Below, piece by piece: positions 1 through 9,447 of a stretch of DNA of 64,000 nt. Source of the stretch: Bizionia sp. M204. Lineage in GTDB: Bacteria > Bacteroidota > Bacteroidia > Flavobacteriales > Flavobacteriaceae. The stretch's first letter is position 1. Every line of letters begins with the position of its first letter. The stretch lies in assembly GCF_023205095.1 (NCBI RefSeq), contig NZ_CP046242.1, positions 3,027,001-3,091,000 on the forward strand, in the 5' to 3' direction. Both the position numbers and the translations under genes were made by a program. The notes beneath the pieces are model-generated. The model ran no database searches and had not been told where the DNA came from. It was given only the letters and a program-made list of their open reading frames with translations.

Positions 1-403
1 GTCTGTCCATAGTGGTCATGAGTTGCATAACATCATTTTCCGTCACACCAGAACAGGCAAAAGATAAGGCCTCATTATAGGCTAAACGCTCTAAATCTTT
101 TTCGGTTAAAGCAAAGGTTACAGGATCGCCTAAAGTTCCAGATGTGGTAACATAATCAATAATTTGATTTTTAGGAACACATAAAAATTCATCATTATAT
201 GCTTGCAATTGGTCTTTGGAAGTCGTTGGTATTTTTGTTAAATCTTCCAAGGTTTTTATAGAGGAAATAGCAAGGTTATGCTTTTTAAAAACCTGCTGAT
301 AATAGCTTGATTTTTCTTGTAAATACACTAATAATTCAGCCAGCTTTTCTTCTTGAAAAATTTTAATTTCTGATTTAGTAGCTTGTTCTATTTTAGGAAT
401 CAT
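1..403 (-). CDS. Phenylacetate-CoA ligase-like AMP-forming ligase (partial)
   Basis: N-terminal 134 residues of an adenylate-forming ligase of the PaaK type; the rest lies beyond the left window edge. I translated it from the ATG at 403. The stretch TTSGTLGDPVTF, about 95-110 residues in, is the ATP-binding P-loop signature of phenylacetate-CoA ligases (usual form SGTTGxP). Its place at the downstream end of the pigment gene string suggests that it activates the aryl acid made by the ammonia-lyase (4-coumarate or similar) for loading on an acyl carrier protein. That role is inferred from context and from known flexirubin clusters. A 230-bp gap with a decayed antitoxin gene separates it from the next gene upstream, so it may have its own promoter. 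Confidence 0.8.
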   Translation of the reverse strand, partial: MIPKIEQATKSEIKIFQEEKLAELLVYLQEKSSYYQQVFKKHNLAISSIKTLEDLTKIPTTSKDQLQAYNDEFLCVPKNQIIDYVTTSGTLGDPVTFALTEKDLERLAYNEALSFACSGVTENDVMQLMTTMDR

Positions 404-451
404 ATTATTTTTCGGAGGTTTGTGTCTGCAACTTGAGGTAATTTAGTAATT

Positions 452-598
452 CTAATCATAGTATTTATGTTTCTTCATAATTGTTTCATCGTCTTTTATT
501 TTACCTTCTTTTATTTGTTGCAATCCAAGTTTAATTTCAGACTATTGCTCTAACGGCAATTCATCCCAAACATCTATTTTTTATACTTGAATATCCAT
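452..598 (-). pseudogene. Decayed type II antitoxin-like gene with two in-frame stops
   Basis: Read on the minus strand from the ATG at 598, one frame gives 48 residues resembling the short Bacteroidota antitoxins with the pattern WDELPLE..SEIKLGL..IKEGKIKDDETIMKKHKY. The frame is broken by TAA at codon 6 and TAG at codon 19. At codon 19 the family normally has Gln, and both stops are one C-to-T change from a Gln codon (CAA, CAG). No intact toxin gene follows: the next codons reach the ligase start at 403. I read this as a relic antitoxin left between two pigment genes. Family assignment is by eye only. Confidence 0.5.
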
Positions 599-635
599 GA
601 CACTTTATATTGTATCCAAAAGTAAGGATTCTATT

Positions 636-2300
636 TTATTTCAATTTGTTTTTAATCTTTTTAATGTACCAATCTATTTGTTCTTGATCTGGAACAGTGG
701 TAATTTCTTTGGTCTGCGCCTTCTCAAAAGCTTGTAAAGCTGCTGTGTAATAGTGTTTTTTATAGTAATAGGTTCCCACTAAATAATAGGCCTCCCAATA
801 ATTTGGGTTCACAGCAATTAGTTCGTCCAGAACGTTTTGTTCTACATGATTGTCTGTTGAAATAGCTTTGGAAATTTCCCGACTTAAAACCCGATATGTT
901 TCATAGTCTAAATACGCCTGCGTGAATTGAAATGGATCGGCTTCAATAGATAATTCACTATTATGAAATGATTTGGCTGCAGTTTCTGATGGTTCGTTTT
1001 TGAAAATCGTATGCAAATTATAAGCTACAAATTCGCCTAATTGATACGGGTTTGCGGATACCCAAACCAAGCCTTGTTCAGGTTTAAAAACCACACCATG
1101 ATGGGCTAATAATTGGTTTAAGGCTTTTTCGTTTCCATAGCCTATGGCTTTATTTTTTAATCCTTCTGTGTTTCTTAAAATAGAAACCGCTTTTTCAACC
1201 GTTAGTTTGGGCGTTTCTGAAAGTAACTCTTCCATACGTTCAAAACGATATTGCGAGTGACTTTCAGCAATTTGTTTTAAGTTATTTTCATCAGTTGCAT
1301 AGGCGTCACTTTGAAAATGATTGGAACAAATTAATTGATTGGAATTTTCAACGTTATAAACGCCAAAATTATTTGGCGACACCTCAATGGTAACCGCATG
1401 ATTATCCTTGGCACTTCCTATAAATATAGATTCCGAAACAAATACTTGGCGTTTTTTAGCAATAGCAATGGCTTCATCTATCGTGCTGGCATATTGTAAA
1501 ATTTCGCGTGTTAAAATGGAAATTGGTGTTTTGGCAATTAACGGTATATCTGATTTTCCAGCATTAATTGTCACGGTTAATCCTTGGTCGTTCATGCCTG
1601 AAACCACACCCATCATGCCAGCCCAAGTAACGGACATAAAATTATAACCGTTTGTAGGTTTTATGAAGGCAATGATTTTATTTTTTGCGAAATCGTCTCC
1701 AGCATAAAAGTCGAAATTTCTACCAATAATTAAGCTGCTATCTTCGGTTTTATCTCCCCAAGCGGCAAAAGATGAACAGCCAACAAGTGCCAAATCCTGT
1801 AAGGCGTGACCAATATCGTGGGCACTATGAAAATAGAGTAATCGCAGATAATCATCAGCCACATAATCATAACTATCTCCTGCGTATTTTGAAACCCCTA
1901 ATATTTCACTTTTATACTCTTCAGGAACGTGCAAATACATTTTTCGGTTGTACCAAGCTAACACTTTACGTAATAGATATTGTTTGGTTTTGGATGGTAC
2001 GAGCTCTTCTACTTTTCCTAAAAAGGCCGTTTCTTGTTTCGCCATTAACTCTTGACTTAAACTGCCTGTTTGCAAACCAATTTGATACGGATCGCCAGAA
2101 ACATATAATTCCCATTGCCCATATTTATTTTTAGTTAGCAGACCATTTTCTGTGGTAAATGTAGAATCGGAAATCTGGTTGCGTTCGGGAATGGTTTGGT
2201 TGTAATTGGAAACATCTGGAATATCATGTAGCGACTTTTTTACACCACAAGAAGTGATAAGCAAAATAAATACGAGTATGTTCCAATAGGTTTTCAGCAT
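636..2300 (-). CDS. C45-family autoproteolytic acyltransferase/hydrolase lipoprotein
   Basis: A 554-residue lipoprotein: the N-terminal hydrophobic stretch ends in a lipobox (LITSC, Cys18). The Ntn-hydrolase core resembles acyl-CoA:6-aminopenicillanate acyltransferases. The candidate nucleophile is Cys175 in VGCSSFAAWG, exposed by self-cleavage in this family, followed by GRNFDF (about 193-198). The C-terminal 60 residues (about 490-550) look like TPR helices. Its ATG overlaps the upstream stop codon (TAATG), so it is translationally coupled to the CrtI-like gene. C45 enzymes form or cleave amide and ester bonds. In a flexirubin-type cluster an acyl transfer joining polyene acid and dialkylresorcinol is plausible, but this is inference. 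Confidence 0.8.
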   Translation of the reverse strand: MLKTYWNILVFILLITSCGVKKSLHDIPDVSNYNQTIPERNQISDSTFTTENGLLTKNKYGQWELYVSGDPYQIGLQTGSLSQELMAKQETAFLGKVEELVPSKTKQYLLRKVLAWYNRKMYLHVPEEYKSEILGVSKYAGDSYDYVADDYLRLLYFHSAHDIGHALQDLALVGCSSFAAWGDKTEDSSLIIGRNFDFYAGDDFAKNKIIAFIKPTNGYNFMSVTWAGMMGVVSGMNDQGLTVTINAGKSDIPLIAKTPISILTREILQYASTIDEAIAIAKKRQVFVSESIFIGSAKDNHAVTIEVSPNNFGVYNVENSNQLICSNHFQSDAYATDENNLKQIAESHSQYRFERMEELLSETPKLTVEKAVSILRNTEGLKNKAIGYGNEKALNQLLAHHGVVFKPEQGLVWVSANPYQLGEFVAYNLHTIFKNEPSETAAKSFHNSELSIEADPFQFTQAYLDYETYRVLSREISKAISTDNHVEQNVLDELIAVNPNYWEAYYLVGTYYYKKHYYTAALQAFEKAQTKEITTVPDQEQIDWYIKKIKNKLK

Positions 2301-3832
2301 TAATTTTCTGTTTGATTTGCCGCAATAATTTTATCTAACAAATAGTCCTGACCTAATAATTCGGAACAGGTAACAACACCACTAATGGTAACGCCTAAAA
2401 TGCCATGCATATTTAAACTTTGACCTGTAAATAACAAATTGTCTATTTTTGTTTTTGGTGAAATAAAAGACTGCATGGATTTATTTACATCCTTGGTATA
2501 GCCATACATAGAACCACGATTTGTTGCAATATAATCACGATAAGAAAGTGGTGATGAGGTATAATATTCCGCAATACAATTGCGAATATTTGGAAATTTT
2601 TTCTCTAATTCGTCTATAATAATCTCCGCTTTTTCTTTTTTAAATGCTTCGTAAGTTTGGCCACGTTCATTTTTATGGGCAACCGTATTAAAGGTGTCAG
2701 CCCAAGGTTCCACTTCTTCATAACGCATATAGGTCATAATGGTTATATTATCGCCATATATGTTGTTGTCTTTTTTGATTCCCATAGATAACATATAGCT
2801 TTCTGGCCACGTTTCTTGGGTGTAATGTTGGGCATTCCAAACAGCATCTTGTGTTTTAAAATGATAATAATTTTTGTTGATATATTTAAAACAATCTGGT
2901 TTTAAAACAATATATAAACTGAAGGCTGAAATGGTACTTTCAATACCTTCAATTCGGTTAGTATATGATTTTCTAAAGTGTTCTTTCCCTACTAAATTCA
3001 GAGTGATTTTCGGCTCAATATTAGAAATAAACGTGTTGCCTTCTATCTTGTTTCTATTGGTACAAACAGCTGCTTTAATTAAACCATCTGCACAGATTAA
3101 ATTTTCAACCTCATGATGTTTATAAACTTCACCACCATACTTTTTTAGTTGTCTAATAAGCAATTTAGTAATTTGACTACCACCATTTATACAACGGTAC
3201 GCACTTTGAATATAAGAATTTACGGAAAGTGAATGTACATAAAAGGGCGTTTTATAACCATCGCCCGCATACAAGAAATTGGAGCCGGCCAAAACAGCTT
3301 GTAAGCGTTTATTATTGGTTATGGATTCCAAAAAGGATTTAATTTGTAGTTTAAAAACTCCATCAGCATACGGTCTTCCTGGTTTTAATCTGTAAAGAGG
3401 AAAGGCATTACAGGTTTCCTGAATTTGTTCGCAATAGGTATTTATAGCTTCTGATTCGTCTGGGAAGTAGGTTTTTAATTGGGCTTTGAAATTGTTAAAA
3501 CCTTGTGCATATGGATAGGCGTTTTCATCATCATCAAAACTAATAATATCAAACCCATCTTCATCCATTTTTTTGAGAGATAAGCCATCCATAATTCCCA
3601 AATAATTGAAATACTGGTAGAGGTTTTCACCTTTTCCCAAACTCCCAATATAATGGACACCTGTATCAAAAATAGATTTGTTTCTGGAGAAGGTTTGTAA
3701 GTTTCCACCAAATTGCTGATTTTTTTCCAATACACACACATTATAACCTTCTTTTGCCATTATAATAGCAGACACCAGGCCGCCTAATCCGCTGCCAATA
3801 ATAACAATGTCATAATGTGATTTTGGTTTCAA
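2300..3832 (-). CDS. CrtI/phytoene-desaturase-like FAD-dependent oxidoreductase
   Basis: A 510-residue flavoprotein with an N-terminal dinucleotide-binding fold (VIIGSGLGGLVSA, about residues 10-22, then a Glu in VLEKNQQFGGN) and the C-terminal FTGQSLNMHGILGV motif (about 465-480) typical of the phytoene desaturase / all-trans-retinol saturase superfamily. Such enzymes desaturate, saturate or isomerise polyene chains, which suits polyene tailoring. No carotenoid genes (crtB, crtY) lie nearby, so carotenoid desaturation is less likely. Its stop overlaps the next start by one base. The substrate is unknown. Confidence 0.8.
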   Translation of the reverse strand: MKPKSHYDIVIIGSGLGGLVSAIIMAKEGYNVCVLEKNQQFGGNLQTFSRNKSIFDTGVHYIGSLGKGENLYQYFNYLGIMDGLSLKKMDEDGFDIISFDDDENAYPYAQGFNNFKAQLKTYFPDESEAINTYCEQIQETCNAFPLYRLKPGRPYADGVFKLQIKSFLESITNNKRLQAVLAGSNFLYAGDGYKTPFYVHSLSVNSYIQSAYRCINGGSQITKLLIRQLKKYGGEVYKHHEVENLICADGLIKAAVCTNRNKIEGNTFISNIEPKITLNLVGKEHFRKSYTNRIEGIESTISAFSLYIVLKPDCFKYINKNYYHFKTQDAVWNAQHYTQETWPESYMLSMGIKKDNNIYGDNITIMTYMRYEEVEPWADTFNTVAHKNERGQTYEAFKKEKAEIIIDELEKKFPNIRNCIAEYYTSSPLSYRDYIATNRGSMYGYTKDVNKSMQSFISPKTKIDNLLFTGQSLNMHGILGVTISGVVTCSELLGQDYLLDKIIAANQTEN

Positions 3833-3833
3833 A

Positions 3834-6800
3834 TTAGTGCTTAATTAAAAGAATTAAATTTTGTGTTTGATGGCTAATATGATAATTAAGTTTTTCAAAT
3901 ATAGCTAAATAGCGTTTTGTACTTTCAAAAAGAAGAACAACACGTGCTGTGTTTTGAGCACTTAATGATTCTAATTGCGTATTTGTTAACACATCTGAAT
4001 TAATAATGAGTGTATTGCTAGGCGTTTTTAGGGCTTCTAAAATTGATTCAGCACTATTAATTTTATAATGGTTATTAGGAATAAAACTGTTTTGTACCAA
4101 TTTGCGGGATGCAGAATTTTCTAGAAAGCTCGAAATTTTTCTATTTGGGCTATCTACAGCCAATAGAAAATCTAATTGACCATGGGCATTTGAAATATGT
4201 GTGATGCTTTCGTCATCCTCCAAGGTGTCTAATAGATATTTGTAGGTATCTTGATGAGTATTTAAGTCCGTTTTTATAGTTAGATATTGTTCGTGACCTT
4301 TATAGCGAAATTCCTCCAAGACCATATTATGAAAGTAGGTTGCATTTTCATGAGCATTTCTAAAGGCTTTAAATTCCGATTTAAAATAGGCACTAATTTG
4401 TTTTGTGCGTTCCCGATCTGTAATTCCGAAACTGGTGTCATCAAAAGCAATACGCTTTAAAATTTTTACAGATAAACGACCACGTTTAATAACGAAATTC
4501 CCTTTTGGTAATATTTCAGAATTCCCATGGATAATAACAGGAACTACGTCCAATTTAAATTGATGGGCCAAATAAAATGCGCCTTTATGAAAACGTTTCA
4601 TTTTGTGTGTATACGACCGTGTTCCTTCAGGAAAAGCCATAAGCGAATAGCCTTGATCCACTTTTTTCTGTAAATGCGTTACGCCATTTTCTATACCACT
4701 AGAAACAGGATAAAATCCAGCTAATTTAACCGCTCTACCAAAAAACGGTGAGTTGTAAACCCAATCATTTACTAAAAATATAATTTTTGGATTCAGCATG
4801 CCAATAGCCAAAATATCAAGGAAAGACGTATGATTGGCAATTATTACAGCTTGTTTTTTAAAGGACTCGTTTGTTGGGTTTATAACTTGGGTTTTAAAAA
4901 AGGGATAGGAATCTAAAACCGATTTCATAAACTTGGACATTACGCGGTGAAACCAGCCCATTTTCTTCTTCATACTAACCGGAATCACGCGTAAAACAGT
5001 CATCCCGAAGATGGATAAAAACAAACCACCAAGACCATAATAGGTGAATGAAATACTAGAGAAAATAAATAAAACTACAGGAGCCGGTTTGCTTGTTTTA
5101 CTTCCAATAAAAAATTTAAAAAACAAGGGTTGCAGAACAAAGGCGATACATAAAGCAGAAATAATACCAATTATAGACACCATTGAAATGCTAAAAAGTG
5201 CAGGGTGCTTAGCGAAAATAAGTACGCCAACACCTAAAATAGTGGTGATTACAGATAATATAATAGACGTTTTGTGGGTTGGTAAAACGCGTTCGCCTGT
5301 TTTTAACTCATGTAATAGTCCGTTGGTAATAAAAATGCTATAATCAATACCCAAACCAAAAATAAAGGTCGATATTATAATGTTAAATATATTAAATTCA
5401 ATACCTGTTACACCCATTATACCAATGGTTAACAGCCAGGTTAATGCAATTGGCAATGCCGTCACTAAGGTAAGAGACACGCTTCTGTAAAAAAGTAATA
5501 ACAAAACTAAAACAACTAAAAGCGAATAGCCAACCAACCGATTAAAATCATTTTTTAGTCCACCTAAAAAGGTTTCATTCATTTGCTTTCTATCAATTAC
5601 CAAGGTTTGTGGTTGGTCTTTAAAGGTTTTTATTAAACTTTCGGTTTGATTGTCTTCTAATTTCACTAACGATGTGACTGTTGAAAAACCATCAGCTTCG
5701 CCAATATAATCTTCAATAGAAACCGTTTTTAAGGTTTTAAAACCGTCCAAATTTAAAGTGTTGAAGTCAGCTTCCATTAGATTGTAGAATTGCTGGAATG
5801 TGCTTGGTTTAAACCCAAGCGTTTCGCCACTAGAAATTAGTTCTTGTTTGGTAAACGCTATCGTTTCTGGCTGCCAGAAATTTCGCCAAGCTTCTACGTG
5901 TTTCTGTTGCTGGTCTTGGCTTTGTACCAAAGCGCCAATGGAACTAAAATTAATAATTTGATTTTCCTTTTTAAGCGTTTGTAGTTTAGAAAATACGGCA
6001 TCATTGGCTGTAATAGCTTCTTCCGTATTAGAGCCGTAAGCTGCTAAATAAACCGATTTGGATTGAATATTGGTTAAGGCATCTAAACGTTGTTGTGCTT
6101 GCAATAATTCTTCGGGTTCATAGTTTAATTGCGAAATATCGTTGTTAAAACCTGCTTTGCTGTAGGTGAAAATACTCAACACAAATAGTGCAACTAATCC
6201 GCTAATAAGCCATTTGTTTTTATGAAATGGATATTTGGCAGCTGTATCTAAAATTGTTTTCCCTTGAAGTGATTTTTTGTTAATTCGATACACTTGAGGA
6301 ATAAAAATTAATGAAAATACCGAAGCACCTAAAACACTAATGGCGGCAAATATTCCTAAATCTTGAAGCGCTTGCGATTTTAAAAACAACAAACATAAAA
6401 ACGCCATAGCAGTCGTTAAACTACTCATTAAAATAGGTTTAGTAATCTCTTGATACAATTCCTTAATATTATTGTTACTCCTAATATGGGTTAATATATG
6501 AAGGGCATAATCCAAAGTAATTCCTAATAAAACCGAGCCAATACCTAATGAAATAGCAGATATATTCGTGCGGATTACAAACAACATGGCAACTGCCAGC
6601 AAGGCACCAAAAGCGGTAGGTGTAAATAAAATAAGTGGAATGGATATTTTTTTGTAAAACACAATCAGTATTAAAAGCAAAACACTCATGGCAATACTTA
6701 CTGTAATAGTAATGTCACGTTTTATTTGCTGTGCATTGGCAACAGCAATTAAAGCACCTCCAAAATACGCACTGTTAACGGTGTTTTCGAAATCGCTATT

Positions 6801-7517
6801 TAAACTATCGCGTAGCTTGTAAAGTTGCTCGGCAAAAAGAGCGTTTTCAGATGTTTCACTGGATTTATGTTTGGGTGAAATAAACATTAATAAATGCTGC
6901 TTGTCTTTACTTAATAGAAAGCCATTTTCTAAAATAAATGCATCGCCAAAACTTAACTGCTGTAGTTTTTTTAACGCAATAAAGGATAATCCTAAAGGAT
7001 CGCGTAGAATGGTTTCTTTTGCAACAAAACCTGAAGGGGAAATTAATGTTTTGTAATGTGCTTGGGTTATGGCTTGCAGACTGTCTGCATCCAATTTACC
7101 TTGAATAGTTAGGTAATCTTCAGTCTCTAAAAAAAGTGGTAAATTTTCGTAAACAAAATCCAATGTGGTTAAAACGGTTTCATCGGGAATTTGTCCTTGA
7201 ATTTTCGTGTAATACGGTTGTGAATGTTTTTCTAGACTATCAATAAATTGAGCAGCGTATTGGGTTAAATCTTGAACGGAAGCCCCAGATTCACGCGTGA
7301 TATTGACAATAATTTTATCCGCAAAATTGACAGTTTTTAAAACTTTTTGAGCATCTTCATTTTCGCTGCTTGTGGGAATAAGTTTGGTAATATCTTCTTC
7401 AAAAGTAATGTGGCTAGCCAAAACTATGAGTCCAGAAACCACGACAAGTAATCCCAGAAAACTGATTAATTTTCTAGAAGCAATCCAAAGATATATTTGA
7501 TAAAAAAAGTTAGTCAT
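3834..7517 (-). CDS. MMPL/RND transporter fused to lysophospholipid acyltransferase, with degenerate methyltransferase-like tail
   Basis: A fusion of about 1227 residues. Residues 1 to about 800 are an MMPL-type exporter: two halves, each with a large periplasmic loop and a block of transmembrane helices. Residues about 850-1080 are a PlsC-type acyltransferase with NHTSFLD (HX4D catalytic pair, about 891) and FPEGTR (about 959). The last 130 residues resemble a class I methyltransferase, but where motif I (DxGxGxG) is expected the sequence reads THISNAHGQLD, so cofactor binding is doubtful. An upstream in-frame ATG at 7592 exists, but I chose 7517 (MTNFFYQ) because it overlaps the upstream stop by 8 bases (ATGACTAA), the coupling pattern used through this operon. 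Likely role: moving or acylating the pigment or its lipid carrier in the inner membrane. Confidence 0.85.
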   Translation of the reverse strand: MTNFFYQIYLWIASRKLISFLGLLVVVSGLIVLASHITFEEDITKLIPTSSENEDAQKVLKTVNFADKIIVNITRESGASVQDLTQYAAQFIDSLEKHSQPYYTKIQGQIPDETVLTTLDFVYENLPLFLETEDYLTIQGKLDADSLQAITQAHYKTLISPSGFVAKETILRDPLGLSFIALKKLQQLSFGDAFILENGFLLSKDKQHLLMFISPKHKSSETSENALFAEQLYKLRDSLNSDFENTVNSAYFGGALIAVANAQQIKRDITITVSIAMSVLLLILIVFYKKISIPLILFTPTAFGALLAVAMLFVIRTNISAISLGIGSVLLGITLDYALHILTHIRSNNNIKELYQEITKPILMSSLTTAMAFLCLLFLKSQALQDLGIFAAISVLGASVFSLIFIPQVYRINKKSLQGKTILDTAAKYPFHKNKWLISGLVALFVLSIFTYSKAGFNNDISQLNYEPEELLQAQQRLDALTNIQSKSVYLAAYGSNTEEAITANDAVFSKLQTLKKENQIINFSSIGALVQSQDQQQKHVEAWRNFWQPETIAFTKQELISSGETLGFKPSTFQQFYNLMEADFNTLNLDGFKTLKTVSIEDYIGEADGFSTVTSLVKLEDNQTESLIKTFKDQPQTLVIDRKQMNETFLGGLKNDFNRLVGYSLLVVLVLLLLFYRSVSLTLVTALPIALTWLLTIGIMGVTGIEFNIFNIIISTFIFGLGIDYSIFITNGLLHELKTGERVLPTHKTSIILSVITTILGVGVLIFAKHPALFSISMVSIIGIISALCIAFVLQPLFFKFFIGSKTSKPAPVVLFIFSSISFTYYGLGGLFLSIFGMTVLRVIPVSMKKKMGWFHRVMSKFMKSVLDSYPFFKTQVINPTNESFKKQAVIIANHTSFLDILAIGMLNPKIIFLVNDWVYNSPFFGRAVKLAGFYPVSSGIENGVTHLQKKVDQGYSLMAFPEGTRSYTHKMKRFHKGAFYLAHQFKLDVVPVIIHGNSEILPKGNFVIKRGRLSVKILKRIAFDDTSFGITDRERTKQISAYFKSEFKAFRNAHENATYFHNMVLEEFRYKGHEQYLTIKTDLNTHQDTYKYLLDTLEDDESITHISNAHGQLDFLLAVDSPNRKISSFLENSASRKLVQNSFIPNNHYKINSAESILEALKTPSNTLIINSDVLTNTQLESLSAQNTARVVLLFESTKRYLAIFEKLNYHISHQTQNLILLIKH

Positions 7518-8706
7518 GTTGTAAAACGCGTTTCTTCTTTTTAAATACGCCGAAGAAAAAATAGGCAGCAAAACCAAACAAAATGGCTCCAAGTGTTGCT
7601 AGAGCAAAACTTCCTACAATATACGTTTTAAGATGCTGTAAAACCTCAAAATTATCTAACAAATCCTTAAGAGAATAGGAAATGGGTTCTTGTAAAATAA
7701 ATTGCCCTAATTCTAGGCTGGCAATAATAATAAACGGTATAAAAGGAGGTAGGCTAACATTGGAAAAAGCAAAAGCAATGGTTTTATTTAATTTTAAAAA
7801 CACAGCGAGTGTTAAAACAATCAGTGTGTGAAATCCCCAAAGTGGCGAAAATCCTATAAAAACCCCTAATGCAACAGAAAGTGCTTTCTTTTTTGGTGAA
7901 TCCTTACTGCCTAGAAAGTCTTCAACAAAAAATCGTTTAAAGCCTTTTTTTTTAATATTTCGGAATAGTTGTCGTGGTTTGTAATAGATAAGTGTTAAAA
8001 AAACCAACCATGTATTTAGAATGCTAATCCGCGTAAAATCTTGAAATGGGCGAAAGTGAGAGACACGTTCGGTTTCATCATAAAGTACTTGAATTGGCAT
8101 GTTTTTAACCTCGGTATCTTTCCAAGCCGATTTGACAATCACTTCAATTTCAAACTCAAATTTATTGGTGTAAAACTTCAGGTTTTTAATAACATTTAAC
8201 GGATATAAACGAAATCCTGATTGGGTGTCTTTTAATTTAATACCCGTTTCAAACCAGAACCAAAAGTTGGAAAACTTATTTCCAAAACTACTTTTTCCAG
8301 GCACACCTTCCTGTTTCATGTTTCGGGAACCAATAATCAACACGTTCTTGGTGTTGTGTTGGTCTAGTTCTGTGATGAAATTTGGAATATCACTCGGGAA
8401 ATGTTGCCCATCAGAATCAATAGTTATTGCAAACTCATAGCCTAAAGCAATTGCTGCTTTAAATCCGGTTCGTAATGCAATTCCTTTACCCTTGTTTTTG
8501 GGGAAATGAATTTGTTGAATATTTGGATAATCTTTTAATATGTCTGTCGTGGCATCGGTTGACCCGTCATTGACAATAATAATATTGTTGGAGTAGGTTA
8601 AAACTCCGTCCACCACACGCTTTAAAGTATGCTGATTGTTATACGTTGGAATTAAAATACAAACGTTTAAATCGGTAATTTTTTGTGTGATACTTTGGTT
8701 TTGCAC
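7510..8706 (-). CDS. GT2 family glycosyltransferase fused to DUF2062
   Basis: A 398-residue protein. Residues about 14-235 are a family 2 glycosyltransferase of the DPM1/undecaprenyl type: CILIPTYNN, VNDGSTD at 46-51, and the metal-binding DSDGQH at 97-102. Residues about 265-390 are DUF2062, with several membrane helices. The start must be GTG at 8706, since an in-frame TAG lies two codons upstream and there is no nearby Met. This fusion is common in aryl-polyene and flexirubin clusters. The sugar donor and acceptor are unknown. Confidence 0.85.
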   Translation of the reverse strand: MQNQSITQKITDLNVCILIPTYNNQHTLKRVVDGVLTYSNNIIIVNDGSTDATTDILKDYPNIQQIHFPKNKGKGIALRTGFKAAIALGYEFAITIDSDGQHFPSDIPNFITELDQHNTKNVLIIGSRNMKQEGVPGKSSFGNKFSNFWFWFETGIKLKDTQSGFRLYPLNVIKNLKFYTNKFEFEIEVIVKSAWKDTEVKNMPIQVLYDETERVSHFRPFQDFTRISILNTWLVFLTLIYYKPRQLFRNIKKKGFKRFFVEDFLGSKDSPKKKALSVALGVFIGFSPLWGFHTLIVLTLAVFLKLNKTIAFAFSNVSLPPFIPFIIIASLELGQFILQEPISYSLKDLLDNFEVLQHLKTYIVGSFALATLGAILFGFAAYFFFGVFKKKKRVLQHD

Positions 8707-8782
8707 GTACTAAAAGCCTTTTGGAGTTAGTGACTGAAAAATACTGATTTTTAATGGACTATGATAATCTAATCAGCAGTAA

Positions 8783-9436
8783 CTAAAATTTTTGTCCCGG
8801 TTTTTTGCTTTGTTCTTTCAGTAGTTCCGTGTAATGTTTAAATGCATTTAAAATAGATTCGGCATGATCATGACCATCAACACTCATTACTAATTTTATT
8901 TTATCCCACTTGTTTTTCTTCTCATTCTTTAAAAATGGAACAAAAATGTTTAAATATGCTTGATCTTTTTTTCTTTTATCAATGTTTTTATAAGCATAAA
9001 CATTTTCAAAATCATAAAGCATGGAGTTTATAGCTTTGGTACCCTTTTTATTCATAACGGATAATCTTAAATAGTCTCCTTCAAAAGTTGCTTTGTATCC
9101 CTTTTTTAAATGACTGTTGTGTTCATAACCGTATTTTTCAATGTTTTCAATTAAAAAAGCTTTCGTTTCCATTAATGAAATATCGCCAGAATTGGCAGGA
9201 GCAACGGAATGGAAGGTTTCCACTTTACCATTTTCAAAGGTAATTTTTGAAACATCAGACTTTTTTATATGATAGGATGGTCCTGAAAGATTATCTGATT
9301 TTTTATAGGAGATGGTTTCAATGTGAATTTCTTCAACTTTGGAGGAAATCTCTTCGTTAATGGTTGTTAAAATAATGTCTTGAGCGGACATTGAAATGGT
9401 AAAAAGGAAAAGTAGTAGGTAGGTAATTTTTTTCAT
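8783..9436 (-). CDS. Secreted protein of unknown function
   Basis: A 217-residue protein with a clear signal peptide (KKITYLLLFLFTISMSAQ, cleavage after about residue 19). The mature N-terminus has the Bacteroidota pattern of a DIILTTINEEI..KVEEI...ISYKK segment followed by SDVSKITFENG, which recurs in small periplasmic proteins of the phylum. I see no catalytic motif. It lies 11 bp downstream of another exported protein and within the pigment operon, so a periplasmic role in pigment handling is possible but unproven. Confidence 0.6.
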   Translation of the reverse strand: MKKITYLLLFLFTISMSAQDIILTTINEEISSKVEEIHIETISYKKSDNLSGPSYHIKKSDVSKITFENGKVETFHSVAPANSGDISLMETKAFLIENIEKYGYEHNSHLKKGYKATFEGDYLRLSVMNKKGTKAINSMLYDFENVYAYKNIDKRKKDQAYLNIFVPFLKNEKKNKWDKIKLVMSVDGHDHAESILNAFKHYTELLKEQSKKPGQKF

Positions 9437-9447
9437 ATTTGGTAACG

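Noticed and set aside
404-451. A toxin gene next to the antitoxin relic (MIRITKLPQV frame)
   Set aside because: The frame is only about 19 codons and runs into the ligase start; it is too short to support.
1408-2134. Plus-strand open frames within the C45 gene
   Set aside because: They are antisense shadows with no recognisable domain; the minus frame is well supported.
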